In this document: piece after piece, positions 35,452-46,877 of the stretch
Layout of the letters: every line of letters starts with the position of its first letter
How positions within the stretch are numbered: position 1 is the first letter of the stretch
Assembly: GCA_022059125.1 (NCBI GenBank)
Contig: JAEUWY010000002.1
Coordinates: 1,984,001-2,048,000 of the forward strand
Direction of reading: 5' to 3'
DNA length: 64,000 bases
DNA from: Corynespora cassiicola
Taxonomy: Eukaryota > Ascomycota > Dothideomycetes > Pleosporales > Corynesporascaceae
The notes under the pieces: generated by a model
Told to the model about the DNA's origin: nothing
Database searches by the model: none
What the model saw: only the letters and a program-made list of their open reading frames with translations
Program-made: the position numbers and the translations under genes

Positions 35452-35810
35452 CTAAAATTCCTCTCTATCGCGTGTCCCATCTTCCCTATAATCCTCTCCC
35501 TTGAAAATAGGCGACAAACTTGCACCTGTGATACGCCCAATTTCCTGAGTAAAAAGATCAAAAGGCTTAATGTAGGAGGCTCGCGATGCTAGATTAGATT
35601 CACATCTCAATCCCACAAAAATCGCGTCCGGTGATAGCTCTGGGCCACTGTTGATCTTTGATGATTTCAAGGATATTCATCACTAGCTCTTCTCAGGTCA
35701 ACTTCGTACCAATATCGCCGACAAGTACAGGTGCCAGTGAGAGATTCCGATGGGCAGCTCGTTCGATTATCTCTATCGAGACATCGGGGCGATCGTGGTT
35801 CACGAGAACC
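35452..35810 (-). pseudogene. fragment of an unidentified gene
   Basis: On the minus strand a protein-like stretch (VNHDRPDVSIEIIERAAHRN then LSLAPVLVGDIGTKLT) meets a TGA at 35693-35695. It continues as EELVMNILEIIKDQQ and, after a frame change near 35660, as a 72-codon frame ending LFTQEIGRITGASLSPIF and then GEDYREDGTRDREEF. The composition is that of real globular protein rather than chance, but I cannot name the family. One stop and one frame change suggest decay. A short intron covering both is possible but I found no good splice pair. Confidence 0.35.
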
Positions 35811-36312
35811 TTTCAAATCCGGAGTGTGGCCTGCCTACCTGGTAGCTGACTCCTGTGGCGAGCATCGCATCTTTTCTTGGGAAAGTTGCAGACAAGTTGA
35901 TTCTTTGCGCAAGCTCACCAGGCATCTAATCAGGACACCAAATAAAAAAACTTCCTGGTTAACAAATAACATCACTCAAAGCAACTCTTTAGTAAAAAAT
36001 CCTGTTCAAGAGCCAAAAAGCGCAGCAACGCTTAATTCATTGATTCCGCCCGCGAACCTCGCAAGCACTCAGAGCCCCCCAGCATAACACATATGACCAG
36101 ACGCACCACGCGCCCTCATGGGATATCAAACCCCTCATCGCAAACCGCTCCCCGACTCCAAGACACAGGCCCAGACAACAGCACCTGGAAAAAAAAGTAG
36201 ATATATACGAGGATCGCCACGAACTCCAGTCGCAAAAGGGATCAGCGTCGTTCCATCTCCATCTCCGCCAGCTCACCTCCACTTAGTAACGTACAGTCTG
36301 CCCCTCCCGCTA

Positions 36313-37698
36313 TTACATTAACGAGAGCCTCCGTTCCAGGCCCTTCATCTTGACCTCGAGCGCATGGTTCTCATCTTCCTTGCGGTGCAACTCGCGCTGC
36401 AACGCCTCCTTCTCGCCCCGCAGCGCCTGCAGCCTACCGCCCACCTTTTCGCGATAGCTAGCATGCTCCTCGTGAATCGCCTCGACCTTTGCCCACTCGA
36501 TGCCCGCACCAGGCGCCGCCGCTAGGGCAGAAGCAGCACCACCAGCACCAGCGCTCGCCTTGACGCGCGCAATCTCAGCGTCCTTTGCGCGAACCTTGGC
36601 CTCGAGGTCTGCCACTGTATCCTTCCACGCCTTGTGCGCCGTCATGCGGTTCAGGTCTTCGACATTGGCGCCACCCTTGAGGGTCTCGATCTGAGAGAGG
36701 AGGTCCGAATTCCTCTTTTCGAGCTCGAGAGCACGCTGCTCGAGGGCCGCCGCCTTGGCCGCCTCGAACAGGTTCGTCGTGTCCCTGCGCTCCATGAAGG
36801 TGCTTCCGGGGCGACCACGGCCAGGGCTGGTGCGGCCGCTGGAGTGCTGCATGCGCTCGATATGGCGGGTGGCATCTGCGAGCTTGGAGCGGACGATTTG
36901 GACGTTTGCGAGGTCCTCATCACGGAGCTTGGTCATGCCTTCTAGGTCACGACGTGCCTTAGCGAGTAGACCGCGGATCTTGATGTTGTTCTCGACATCC
37001 TCGTCGCGTAGGGCCCAGATTGCTTCGTGGCGTTTTGTCCACGTCTTCTTTTCTTCCTCGAGGGCATGGAGGCGGGCCTTCATCTCCTTGTAGTCTTCAG
37101 GTGTGACGGAGACGACGGGGTTCTTTTGCTCCATAAAGACGAGCTTGGACATGAGAGCAGCCAGCTGAGACTCCAGAGGGCCGGGGACATGGGGTGCCGG
37201 GGCTGGCGAGGAAGGCTCCTCGTCAAGCTTGGACATCTTGAGGGGCTTGGTTTGGAGGATCGTGGGTGTCTTCTCGGGTATCTCATATTCATCTTCGCCA
37301 CCAAGCGTAGACGATCTTGAGTGTGTGTCTTCGTCTGGAGAGTTCTCCATTGAGTCTTGTGGGTGGCGATGCTGGGTCCTGAGCGGCGGTGGAGCACCAA
37401 GCTCGGCAACATTGACGTTACCGGCAAACTTCTGGCTGAGTCTGCTCACCGAATTGCGGGATGGCGGGGCCTGCCACATAGCTGGCATGTTGTTTCCGGG
37501 CACGGCAGGGAAGTTGGCCACTACGTCGTCGTCGTTTGCAGTATCGGACGACTGATCAGATTCGTAACCGGACCGACGCTGGATGACGGGAGAAGAAACC
37601 ATCGACGGAGGTCGGCTGGTCTGGGAGTGCACCGACGCGATGGAGTGCACAGAAGCGGTTCGTTGAGGTCGAGAAGGAGCGCGGCTCGCAGTCCACAT
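36313..37698 (-). CDS. coiled-coil protein of unknown function
   Basis: A single exon of 461 residues. The first 190 residues are disordered, rich in Ser, Pro and Arg (MWTASRAPSRPQRTASVHSI) with acidic patches such as SDQSSDTANDDDVV. From about residue 200 to the end there are long heptad-like stretches (EMKARLHALEEEKKTWTKRH, LEKRNSDLLSQIETL, REKVGGRLQALRGEKEALQR), broken by an Ala/Gly-rich linker (ASAGAGGAASALAAAPGAG). This is a scaffold or cytoskeleton-linked architecture. Its GC content is higher than that of the neighbouring gaps, which fits an actively maintained gene. No catalytic domain is visible. Confidence 0.8.
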   Translation of the reverse strand: MWTASRAPSRPQRTASVHSIASVHSQTSRPPSMVSSPVIQRRSGYESDQSSDTANDDDVVANFPAVPGNNMPAMWQAPPSRNSVSRLSQKFAGNVNVAELGAPPPLRTQHRHPQDSMENSPDEDTHSRSSTLGGEDEYEIPEKTPTILQTKPLKMSKLDEEPSSPAPAPHVPGPLESQLAALMSKLVFMEQKNPVVSVTPEDYKEMKARLHALEEEKKTWTKRHEAIWALRDEDVENNIKIRGLLAKARRDLEGMTKLRDEDLANVQIVRSKLADATRHIERMQHSSGRTSPGRGRPGSTFMERRDTTNLFEAAKAAALEQRALELEKRNSDLLSQIETLKGGANVEDLNRMTAHKAWKDTVADLEAKVRAKDAEIARVKASAGAGGAASALAAAPGAGIEWAKVEAIHEEHASYREKVGGRLQALRGEKEALQRELHRKEDENHALEVKMKGLERRLSLM

Positions 37699-39682
37699 TT
37701 CCCGGTCGGGTGATATAAAGAGGGCGAGGGACTGATGCTTGGTGCAAAAACAATTACAAGAATCTGATACGTATCAGGCAGAGGAGACTAGCCTCAATGC
37801 GCGATGTACAAAAATGCAAATTATAGAAAAAAAGACGGGTCGGGCAGAATGAAGCGGATAGAGCCGAGCTCCGCGAGCAATGCGAGAGGATAGAGTCGCA
37901 ATTGTGTCTGGAGTTCCCTCAGGTTCGAGTGCGCTTCACGAGCTTTTGATACCGGTGGTCTGAGGGGATCGATCTGTGCGGAAGAGACTGAAACCATCTT
38001 GAGACCCAGGGGCTCCCATGTCGAAGCCTGTGACAAAGACACAAGAATGACAGCGGCTGGGCCGGAGTATTAGCATACGTTAGAGTGCGGGATGATACGT
38101 ATAACGGTGTCCGACTGAACTGCAGACAGGCTCTGCAGCCCTGTGCAGTACCTTCGTGTTGGTGTTGGCGCATTCCTGCCCCCGGTCGGAACGTCTGAAC
38201 CGTTTACATTTCCTCTACCTGTTATATCCTGAACCCACCACCTCTTCAAAAAGGTCCCGCGAAAACAATTATTGCTCCTCAGTACCGTTATCGCAAGGCC
38301 CGCCTACTGAGATGGAAATTGAAGGCATCGTGGCGATGTGGGAATGGATAACCCGCCGTATCGCAAAAGCGTTCCTGAAACGCTTCAGGTCGCAACCACA
38401 AGTTCAACCGCAACAAAAGCAGTCTTCTCGAACAGGAGATCGACACTAACGCGACAAGTGCCTCAGCCGTTAAGCCTCAGCGGTACTGCCAAGATGCCAA
38501 AGTACCGGATTGTGCTTCAGGTGTGGATTTTAGTTGCCGATGCACCCAGATGGGGATCGTCCGGTGACCGTCACCAACCTTTTCAGCAGCCTCGACTCCA
38601 TCACCAATCCCGAGCATCGCGGTCGATGCCGTGGCGCCTATCCGAAGCGGGCGACTGCAGCGCGTTCCAAGACGGCCATTTAAATTCGAGGAGTCCTCAA
38701 ACACCGCCGCCTTTTCTTGGATGGGCCTGGGGCTGGAAGCGTCGCCGATAGGTGGTTAGTTACAGGAGTTAAACAGTAGCTCTGAGCTTGTTTGCACTTC
38801 CTGAGGTTTACCTGATGCCAAACTGATACGAGGCAGCGATGGAAGGCCGTAGCCCGGTATGCTTTCGGACAAATCACTAGCCCCCGGGGCCACTCCCACG
38901 AGGCCCCAAAAGAAATCCATCCGAGGCACATGGTCGTGGGGTACATAGGGGCCGCTGTACGCGGACCTGCTGGGGGCTTTGATTCCCTGGGAACGGATCA
39001 GGAACGCCGAATGGCTTCGGGAGCAATCATCGCGACGGAAACATGCTGCCCCGCGGCGCAAGGCAGCTTTGGGCTCCCCCGTCTCCGAGCTGTTCCATGT
39101 CCTGAGACTGAGATGAGGGATGAAGCTGGTAGTTGGGAGTGATGGTGGATCGGAGAGAACAGATCGCCTTGCCGGACCGACTGCGTCGCGATTGTGCCGA
39201 TGACTAAGCTACCCCACGATGAAGGTGATGTCACGGGCTTCCTTGCTAACCTGGGTAGAATAAGTGTTGGTAAGACGACGGTATATATTTTTAAACTCAA
39301 GGCCCTCCGCTGGTATCGCCTCCAAAGGATTTACCACAGCATGTCCAGCCAGCTCCTTGTCCGGGTTGAAACGAGTCTCGTCTGTTTCTAGATAAGAAAC
39401 AGACGAGACGAGCTTTATACCACTTCTGAAAAACTAACATTGGATTGATGAATGGGGCAAAAATAGGAAAAACATATTCCGGTTCAACGAAAATATCTGA
39501 TTTTCATTCCTTCTGAACCTAAAGATAATCAACCCCACGAAGTCGCGACGAGTTTGATTCCATTCGAGTTTAGGTACAGTTACGGTCGTATCCATCCATA
39601 TGAATTGGAAGAGAGAAACATACAACCTGGTCGGTAAATAAACAGAACATCCGCGTTGGCCACACATCACACCCCTCACCCC
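37699..39682. other. 2-kb gap, promoter of the coiled-coil gene and a hairpin
   Basis: No intact gene found. Overlapping 70-140-codon frames between 37800 and 39150 show no motifs. The first 500 bp are the upstream region of the coiled-coil gene and may include an untranslated exon. A perfect hairpin lies near the right end. Confidence 0.45.
39375..39409. repeat. perfect 15-bp-stem hairpin
   Basis: The arm GTCTCGTCTGTTTCT (39375-39389) is exactly complementary to AGAAACAGACGAGAC (39395-39409) across a 5-base loop (AGATA). It is followed by mixed sequence with no T-run of the kind expected for a bacterial-style terminator. It is about 270 bp past the stop of the DUF1772-like gene. It could be a transposon footprint or an RNA structure. 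Confidence 0.75.
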
Positions 39683-40300
39683 TCACAGTACCCTCCCCTC
39701 CCAGTTCAATGTCGCCACGGCACTGAAACCCAGCGCACACGCGGTAGCCACGCACCTCCAAGCATTCCACTTAGCCCACTTCCTCGCAATATCCTTCATC
39801 TCTACGCCCTCCGCCCACTTTCTGGCTTCTGGCTTTGCCGTATGTACAAAAGGTGACGGCATAATGCCCTCTTGCTCCTTCATCCGAAATCCCTCATCCT
39901 GAAGTATCTGCTGTACCTTCCATTTGCCCGCGCCATTGATGATGGGCTCGAAATAAAATAATGTGACTGGAGCAATACTCCACATCAGGACTGCCGCGAG
40001 GCCGTGGAGTGCTTTAGATGTCGATGAGGGCGTCAAGTAGGCGAGCACTGCGTTTGAGAAGGTGCCTGAGATGACTAGGGGTGGGACGAAGGTCGCGGCG
40101 TATTGGTATGCTTGAAGCCATTGTTTTGCGAGGAGTTTGGGGGGTGCGTGGTCGGCTATTGGGGGGATGACCATGTAGCTGTACGCGAAGGTCAAGCCTG
40201 GATTAGTTAGTGAGGAACTAGGGCATTATGAATTCGACGGACTGCTGTAGATTGCTGGAGCTGTGATGCCTACAACTTGCGCTAGGCCTATAGCCAACAT
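39683..40300 (-). CDS. DUF1772-like (anthrone-oxygenase-type) membrane protein
   Basis: The model is complement(join(39683..40197,40243..40300)), 190 residues. Four hydrophobic segments are visible: MLAIGLAQVVGITAPAIYSS, the YQYAATFVPPLVISGTFSNA region, LHGLAAVLMWSIAPVTLFYF, and WRCVATACALGFSAVATLNW. A polar loop lies before the last one. Size and the FEPIINGAGKWK-like block after helix 3 fit the fungal DUF1772 family, some members of which oxidise anthrones in polyketide pathways. Many others have no known role. No polyketide synthase is adjacent here, so a pathway role is not supported. Confidence 0.72.
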
Positions 40301-40688
40301 TTGTGATGATGTATTTCGAAATGCGGGTATGATTTCGGCGTGGCAACAGAAAAAGGTTAGCAGATTGGGATGATACAATGTAGAGCTGAGTATAGCATTA
40401 ATTATAATGGACCGATGATGGCTTGTCGAAGTCAATGACGTAAACGCGCTCTGGTCGATTTAGCGCATGACAGGACCACACCTATTGGGATAGTTTGTTT
40501 TTCCGTGAAATGGCTGCTTATTCTTCGGAGCCGCTTGCACGAGCTGATCACCATGAAAACAAATCATATGATTCGCTGACTAATATGCAGTTAGTGCCTT
40601 TCATGAGCCTTTTGCCATATTCTGGACATCCGGCTAGTGTATGTGAGAAAGTAGATAAATGAATTCCTCTATATGTATGATGCCCAAT
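40301..40688. other. intergenic, nothing recognised
   Basis: Short gap between the DUF1772-like start and the lipase stop. No motif or frame of note. Confidence 0.6.
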
Positions 40689-42460
40689 CTATGAAGGAGT
40701 CTGTGTTGCGGTTGGTGCAGCACGCCAATATGGATAAGCTGCCTCTGCGGGTGTAGTGGTTGCCGGCATCGAATCAAGACACCGTCCAAACCAACCTTTA
40801 CTTGTGCAGGTGGTAGTTGTTGCTTCACTGGATGTCGTGGTCATGGTCGTGGTCGTTTCATCCTTGCAGCCAAACCAACCAGGCTGCTTGCATTAGTACT
40901 TCAAATGGCAGCAACGTTATGGGCAACTCACAGTCTTGCAGGTGCTAGTTGTAGTAGTTGTCGTGGTAGTGGTTGGCATGGTGGTAGTCTCGTCGCGGCA
41001 TCCCCACCAGCCGGGCGTTTTGCAAGTTTCGGTCCGCGTGCGCGTGGACGTGGTGCTGCTTGTCGTGGTTGTTCCAGGCTTCGTGTGTGTGCCATTTTCA
41101 AACTTCCAAAGGTAACAATCTACGCAATCTACATCTTCATCCTGACATGGCGCGGCCTGGTCATACTTTTTGTAAACATTCTCAATTGCATAACGCAACC
41201 TGTGAGTCTGAGTGCTCTGCCGCCAACCCCAGTCTTTGACGACGTCGTAGACACATCTCTTGCCGGTGTGGCACAGGGTCTCGAATGCATAGCCTGCGAT
41301 TGAACAGAAGCTGGTAGAACCGCTACAGGTCCCCATATATACAGGGTCTGCGGTATGCCCAAAGTGGAAGCCGCCAGTATTCCTCCGCAGTGGCGACATC
41401 TCCGCAGCGGTAGGAAGACCCAGGCGCTTAGCAGCCAATGCTTGCGGATAAGCCTCGAAAGTGACACTTGGGATGCCATGGTCAAGCCCAACAAGTGAAG
41501 CCAGTACACCCCCGAGACTGTGGCCTGTGGTAATGATGGTGGAATCGGGATATAGCTTGAGGACCTCTTGGTAAAGCTCCACGGTAGCTGTGTAATATTT
41601 GTTAGGTTGCCTCATTTCATCCTTGACACATTTTTCGTCACAAGTGTACGTCCCAGTCTGACAGTCACAAACCTGATTTTACATGTTAGGACACTCTTCC
41701 AGCGTAACCGGTATTGGATGCTTACCTGGCGCCACAGATACGGACCGCCCTGGCCACAGCAACACGAGCCGTAAAGGTTGTCGTTATCCTTGTCATTTCC
41801 AGAGGTTCCGTTTCCCTCAAACATGGCAACCGTTGTGCCCTTGAGCGAGAGGATGATGGTCGAGTTAGTGGCATCGCTAAACACGTGACCACGTATACCG
41901 CTATCCTCCCATCCAAATGGAATCGAGGTGTTCCATTCTTCGCCAACATCAAGCCACTCAGGATCATCACGGCCAGGCTTGTAGGCATCCTCAGACATGT
42001 TGGCAAAGTTTACTACTGTATCCTTATCCTCGACGTCTGGCCCCTGCACGTCCTCAGAGGTCCATGCGGATATCGGGAGCTGGGAGTCGTAGTACCTAAC
42101 AGTGGGCTTATCGATCCTAATTGGAGAAGTCTTGATGAGGAAAGGGCCAAAATTGGATGTTGCATCCGCTTGAGCGATCCTATGCGGGCTGATGTCTAGT
42201 CTTCGTGCCCTAGGGCCTGGGTGTCCGGCTCCATGATGAAGAACATGCCTGAGTGATATTAGGTTAAACCTGGGGCGCTCATCGCTGCTCAGTGACTCAT
42301 ATCGGTCTGCTTGACCTGATCGTTGATGCTGCCTGGCACTCTGGAACGGATGGTATCCAGCGGAAGCGCAGAGAACGGTGGCAAGAAAGGCTAGCTGAGC
42401 TAGAATGGCGACGACGACAAGTATCCGAGAGAAGGTATTCCAAAACGCGCGCGACGGCAT
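40689..42460 (-). CDS. ATG15: autophagic lipase, class 3 (Atg15-type)
   Basis: The model is complement(join(40689..40886,40932..41672,41726..42460)), 557 residues. A single N-terminal membrane anchor (FSRILVVVAILAQLAFLATV) gives the type II topology of Atg15. The lumenal part carries several Asn-X-Ser/Thr sites. The catalytic triad reads S297 in TTGHSLGGVLA, D354 in HTADPVY, and H402 in TQTHRLRYA. Atg15 reaches the vacuole through multivesicular bodies and breaks autophagic-body membranes. The C-terminal 130 residues are Thr-rich and contain three repeats of a Cys-(K/T)-x-x-G-W-(W/F)-G motif (PGWWGCRDETTT, PGWFGCKDETTT, KGWFGRCLD). The last two lie beyond the second intron. The start at 42460 avoids a long upstream Pro-rich extension. 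Confidence 0.93.
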
Positions 42461-44825
42461 ATTATGGTGATCATATCGAGAAGAGAAGAGAAGAGAAGGC
42501 CAATGTTGAGGTTGGACGCCATGACAAGGCCGGGGCTGAGCCGGCGGGCACGGGGCGGGTGGCGCATGACCCTCATGTCTCACTATTCCGTAAATGTACT
42601 AGCGTCAGCTTGGGTCATCGCAAATGCCCAGGTGGGCCTGTCAGGCACAACCTTATCTCCCCTTTCACCCTCACGTCATACATGGCATTGCATCAACATC
42701 CCACGCTTCTGTCAAGCCCCTACTATCGTCATGAACGATCAGAACTATTTGAAAACATATGAAGAGGACAGGAACGATGTTGTTGGCCATGGCCTCCGCA
42801 TCTACCTCGCACCATTTCCTATGCGTTCGACAATGCGCTATTCGGACCAGTGGGCTTGCCAAATCGGTGTCTCGTCTCCATTCTGACCAGCTTGTCAGCT
42901 TCAATTTTCCTCATAACTTGGAATGAGGCTGGCCATGACCCGTTGTTCGTGCAGGCAAACGACGTCACCGCTGTCCACAGGCATTCCATGCGTGGTTTTG
43001 TCGCACATGCCGTCATTCATCGGAAGAACGATTCCTAGACATACAAAAGTCTGGCAGGTACACTTCCTGATGGAAAATTTCCTCGGAAAATCACCATCGG
43101 GCAGTCAGAGCCAACTGCTCTATGTCCGCACTATACCGCACAAACTTTGCTGAACCAATTGAATCCCACCGACAGTTCCTCCAATCAAACCATGAACGGA
43201 ATCGCGGAATCGCAGCATCGCGATATCGCGTGATCACGTGCGTGTCGCCGCACGATGCTTTCCATCCCTACATCTCGATTGACGCAGAGTTGTAACTGGA
43301 AGAGGAGTTTCTAGTAGCTTGAGTATATCATTCAGAATTCATGAAAGAGCTTGGTCAGTGCGCCAGGAGCTGACTTTTCAAATTTATTGCTCCTTTCGGG
43401 CAATGCGAAACTGAGACATCAACTCTCTGGCCAGCCTGCCTCCTTTTGACCACCATTAGTTACCAAAGTGATAATCCTCGCCTCCATGTACTCTAATACA
43501 GGATTCTCGTCTTCCACGAAGGCTTGTGACCTGGCGTACGACAAGTCTATACGAGAACCTTGGAGCGAACGCCGCCGTCATCTCGATTTTGGAGTCATCG
43601 GTCATACAATGCAGTGCAACAGGGTAGACACACAGGCGGCGTCAAAAAGAGGGGTCTGTTGTTCCGTTGGAGGCCCCTTGGAGGCCCCTTGGATCTCAAA
43701 GCCAATACTGAGACTGAAGAGCAGAAAACAACTGAGGAAATAGAAAATCTATTCTCGTCTCTGTGTGCGATGGCTGAAGGCCTTGATCATTCGAATTTTC
43801 GGCTGCTCTATCATCCCGCCGTCTCATAACACTCGATGGTCCGGCTTCGTGATACAGACAATGCTGTGTCCTCCCTCCACGTACTGGACGAGGCCCTCTT
43901 GGGCTCCCTTTGGAACAATCTGCGCAAATTTTTCAGCCCGGCGGGAAGATGCAGAGAACCATTGGCATACGTGCATTTCCAACATTCAATCTCGGCTCTT
44001 CTCGTACTAGGTCCTCTGTAGCTGCCTGAGAATCTACCTGCCAATCGGTGTCAGCTCGTTGGTCTTGTACGATTCTGGGAATTCTGCGGGAGTTTCTTGC
44101 CACCTGGCGAACGTTCTGGAGTGTCTTCAGTGCGAAAATCCCGGGCGATACAAGACAGGCAATGCGCGGCTTTCTTCTCTACCGGCCCGGCCGATTTACA
44201 CCCCAAACATTCGCTGTTATATACAACTTTCAGCGGAACAGCCATTTTAGCAACTGAATATATCCAAATCACAATGGACATCCGATAGTCGAGCCTTGTG
44301 CGGAGCTACAGCTGATAGTTTGAGAAATCGTTGTCTGCGTCCCGCGTTAGGTGCATCATGGCTGGGCTGGGCTCAGCTCTCAGAGGCATTACGGAGCATG
44401 GTCGAGTGATAGTTCACGGCGTCACTGGTATCACGAGTATAGCATTAATACTCGTTTTCATTGCCTAGCTTTTGGGCGTTTTCCACGGCAGCTAGAATAT
44501 TCATCAATCTCTTTAACTAGTGATGTAACAGGATCATTGACGGACCCGCGTACATCTAAATGAGGTCTCTGCTCCCGAAGGCAAGCAGTCGCTCTGTTAG
44601 CGTAGCTTGTCATGGTTGCCCGAAAACTAATCTTGCGACAAATATCGATCATATCTACTAAGCGCACTACCCCCCTTCGCTCGGTATCACAACTTCTCCT
44701 TCAAGGACCCTAGTCTGAAATCCCCCTAATTTGTTCAGAGCTCTAGAATCTAAGAACCTTTAGTTTTCTTTGAAAGCTAGGAATAGCTATCGACAACCGC
44801 ATTCACCCCCTGGCTCCCAATAGTC
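42461..44825. other. 2.4-kb gap, no gene recognised
   Basis: The region is the upstream side of both the lipase and the second P450. It holds a 12-bp palindrome CGCGATATCGCG (43219-43230) next to a CACGTG (43235-43240), and two tandem copies of an 11-bp unit (TTGGAGGCCCC) near 43670-43690. Frames of up to 140 codons lack family features. Confidence 0.45.
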
Positions 44826-46658
44826 ATGGCATTCAATTTGCTGTTTCATACGGAGCCCCTTGTCCCAAAAGACGATTTGAAGAACCACAACAGCATGATT
44901 CCCGCACATATTGGAACCCTTTTGAGGAGACTACTCAAACGTTATTTCAATACCATCGGCCAAACCTTGTTCACTACTCTCGTGCTGTGGGTTCTGACAT
45001 ACATTCTATTGTCCCTCTACGTGCGTAATTTTCACCTCCAAAAACTCCCAGGTCCTCGCATGGCCGCATACTCAAGGTTTTGGCTGTCGAAATCATACGC
45101 GCAAGGCTGTTTGTTTCGGGTTCTCCATGAGACTTCTATCGTACATGGGCCTCTTGCCAGAGTAGGTCCAAACAGACTATTGGTTTCAGATGCGAAAGAA
45201 ACCATACGGATCTTGTCTCCTCGGAGCAGATACGAGAGAGGCCCTTGGTATGACGCCTTTATGATTGATCCCGATCGTCCAACTATAGTCAGTCAGCGCC
45301 AACGGCCCGTTCATCTTCATATGCGATATCAAATGGCAGCCGGTGTACGTGAAAGCTCTGTGGCTTTCCATCGAGTTGTTTCGCTGACCTTAACAGTATA
45401 GTGGACGGGATATAGCTAACATGGAAGCCATATTTGACGATCGTATCTCGGATTTCATGGCCCGCATCGCAAATCAATGGACTTCAACCCCTATGACAAC
45501 TGTACCTTTCGACATGAGTAGAGGTATCCGTCTTTTTACCATGGATACTATCACTCAGCTTTCATTTGGCGAACCGCTTGGATACGTCGAAAAGGATTGT
45601 GATATGATGAATTTCACATCAACCATGGAGCGACTTCTACCAATAGTACTCCAATTGACTCTTTTCACCGAGTTTAACACATTTCTGAAGATGCTTGGGA
45701 AAATCCGGTTCTTCAGAGAGCGCATCTTTCCACATTACACAGATAATGGCGGGCTGGGAAAAGTTCGACAGGTACACAATCTGGCTCCTGTCCCTACGCA
45801 AGGCTGAGAAGACAACAGATCGCACAACAGGCCATCAAATCGAGGTCTTTACCAGAACAAGAGCCAAAGTCCGACATATTGGATTCTTTCCTCAGGCATG
45901 GACTGTCTGCGAGGGAGGCTGAGGCTGAGATGGCAATAGCACTGTAAGTACTTCAAGCCCACACCAGGCTTCCCAGAGGGCTGAACTCCTCTCGAGTGTC
46001 GCAGGCTCAGATACTACCTCCACCGGGCTGCGTGCAGCTATACTCGCGATCATCTCGAACACTTCTGTATGCTGCAGACTACAAAATGAGATTGATACCT
46101 CAGTCAAAGCCGGTCTCGTATCTTCCCCGATCCAAGATCAGGAAGCGCGTCGTCTACCTTATCTACAAGCATGTATCTATGAAGCTCTGCGATGGCACCC
46201 ACCACTTGTACTTCCTCGTGAGCGGGTTGTTCCGCCCGAAGGTGATGTGATCTGCGGCCATCGCGTCCCTGGAGGCACGTATGTGGGAATCAACGTGTGG
46301 ACCAGTCAGCGCGATTCGATTTTCGGGGATGATCCGGATGTATTCAAGCCCGAGCGGTGGATTGATGCAAGTCCCGATCGCCAGAAGAATATGAAGCAGG
46401 TCTGGGAGCTCATCTTCGGACATGGCACCACCAAATGTCTTGGAGAAAATGTGGCGATGAAGACGATGAACAAGTTTATTTTTGAGGTATGTCGTATGGC
46501 TTCTATACCATTGTTGTAAGGGCTGACGCCTCTCACAGTTGTTCCGACGCTTTGATGTGTCCGTCATCGATCCGACGTGCCCCTGGCAGAGCGAGTGCTA
46601 TGGTGTCTTTTTCCAACGTGAGTTCAACGTTCGGATTAACAATCGCGAGATTGTTTGA
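44826..46658 (+). CDS. cytochrome P450 monooxygenase
   Basis: The model is join(44826..45344,45397..45771,45819..45943,45997..46486,46539..46658), 542 residues, all in phase. An N-terminal anchor (TTLVLWVLTYILLSLYV) is followed by the LQKLPGPRMAAYSRFW hinge. GYSGRDIANMEAIFDD and LTLFTEFNTFLKMLGK resemble the pisatin-demethylase-like group. The oxygen-binding motif is AGSDTTSTGLRA (342 on), the ExxR helix YEALRWHPPLVLPRE, the PERW-type motif FKPERWID, and the heme loop FGHGTTKCLGE with axial Cys487. Everything needed for an active ER-anchored oxidase is present. It is convergent with the Zn2Cys6 regulator 219 bp downstream, which may control it; this pairing is inference. Substrate unknown. 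Confidence 0.92.
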
Positions 46659-46877
46659 TATTTCTACTTGTTGTCTTTGGATTCCTTTTATCGTTGATGT
46701 CTTCGTGGCAAACGCAAACACTGTCGTTTCTACCCATTTGCGACTTAGAATCAATGTACTCGGCACGCCCTCGCTGGTCTGTCATTGCCTTGCTACATTT
46801 GCCAGCCCAGTCAAACACTGTTCGGCCCTTTTTCTCTACACTTCGTACATGATGTGTACCGCGATATATACAGACTC

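Larger units (their letters stand above)
34447..36312. other. long gap with short repeats and a gene fragment
   Basis: About 1.9 kb, AT-rich from 35080 to 35460. It contains an inverted repeat, a direct repeat and a degraded minus-strand reading frame, all listed separately. It looks like ground where insertions have come and gone. No intact gene. Confidence 0.45.

Noticed and set aside
39375..39409. Rho-independent terminator
   Set aside because: The hairpin has no U-run and the organism is a eukaryote, so a bacterial-type terminator makes no sense.
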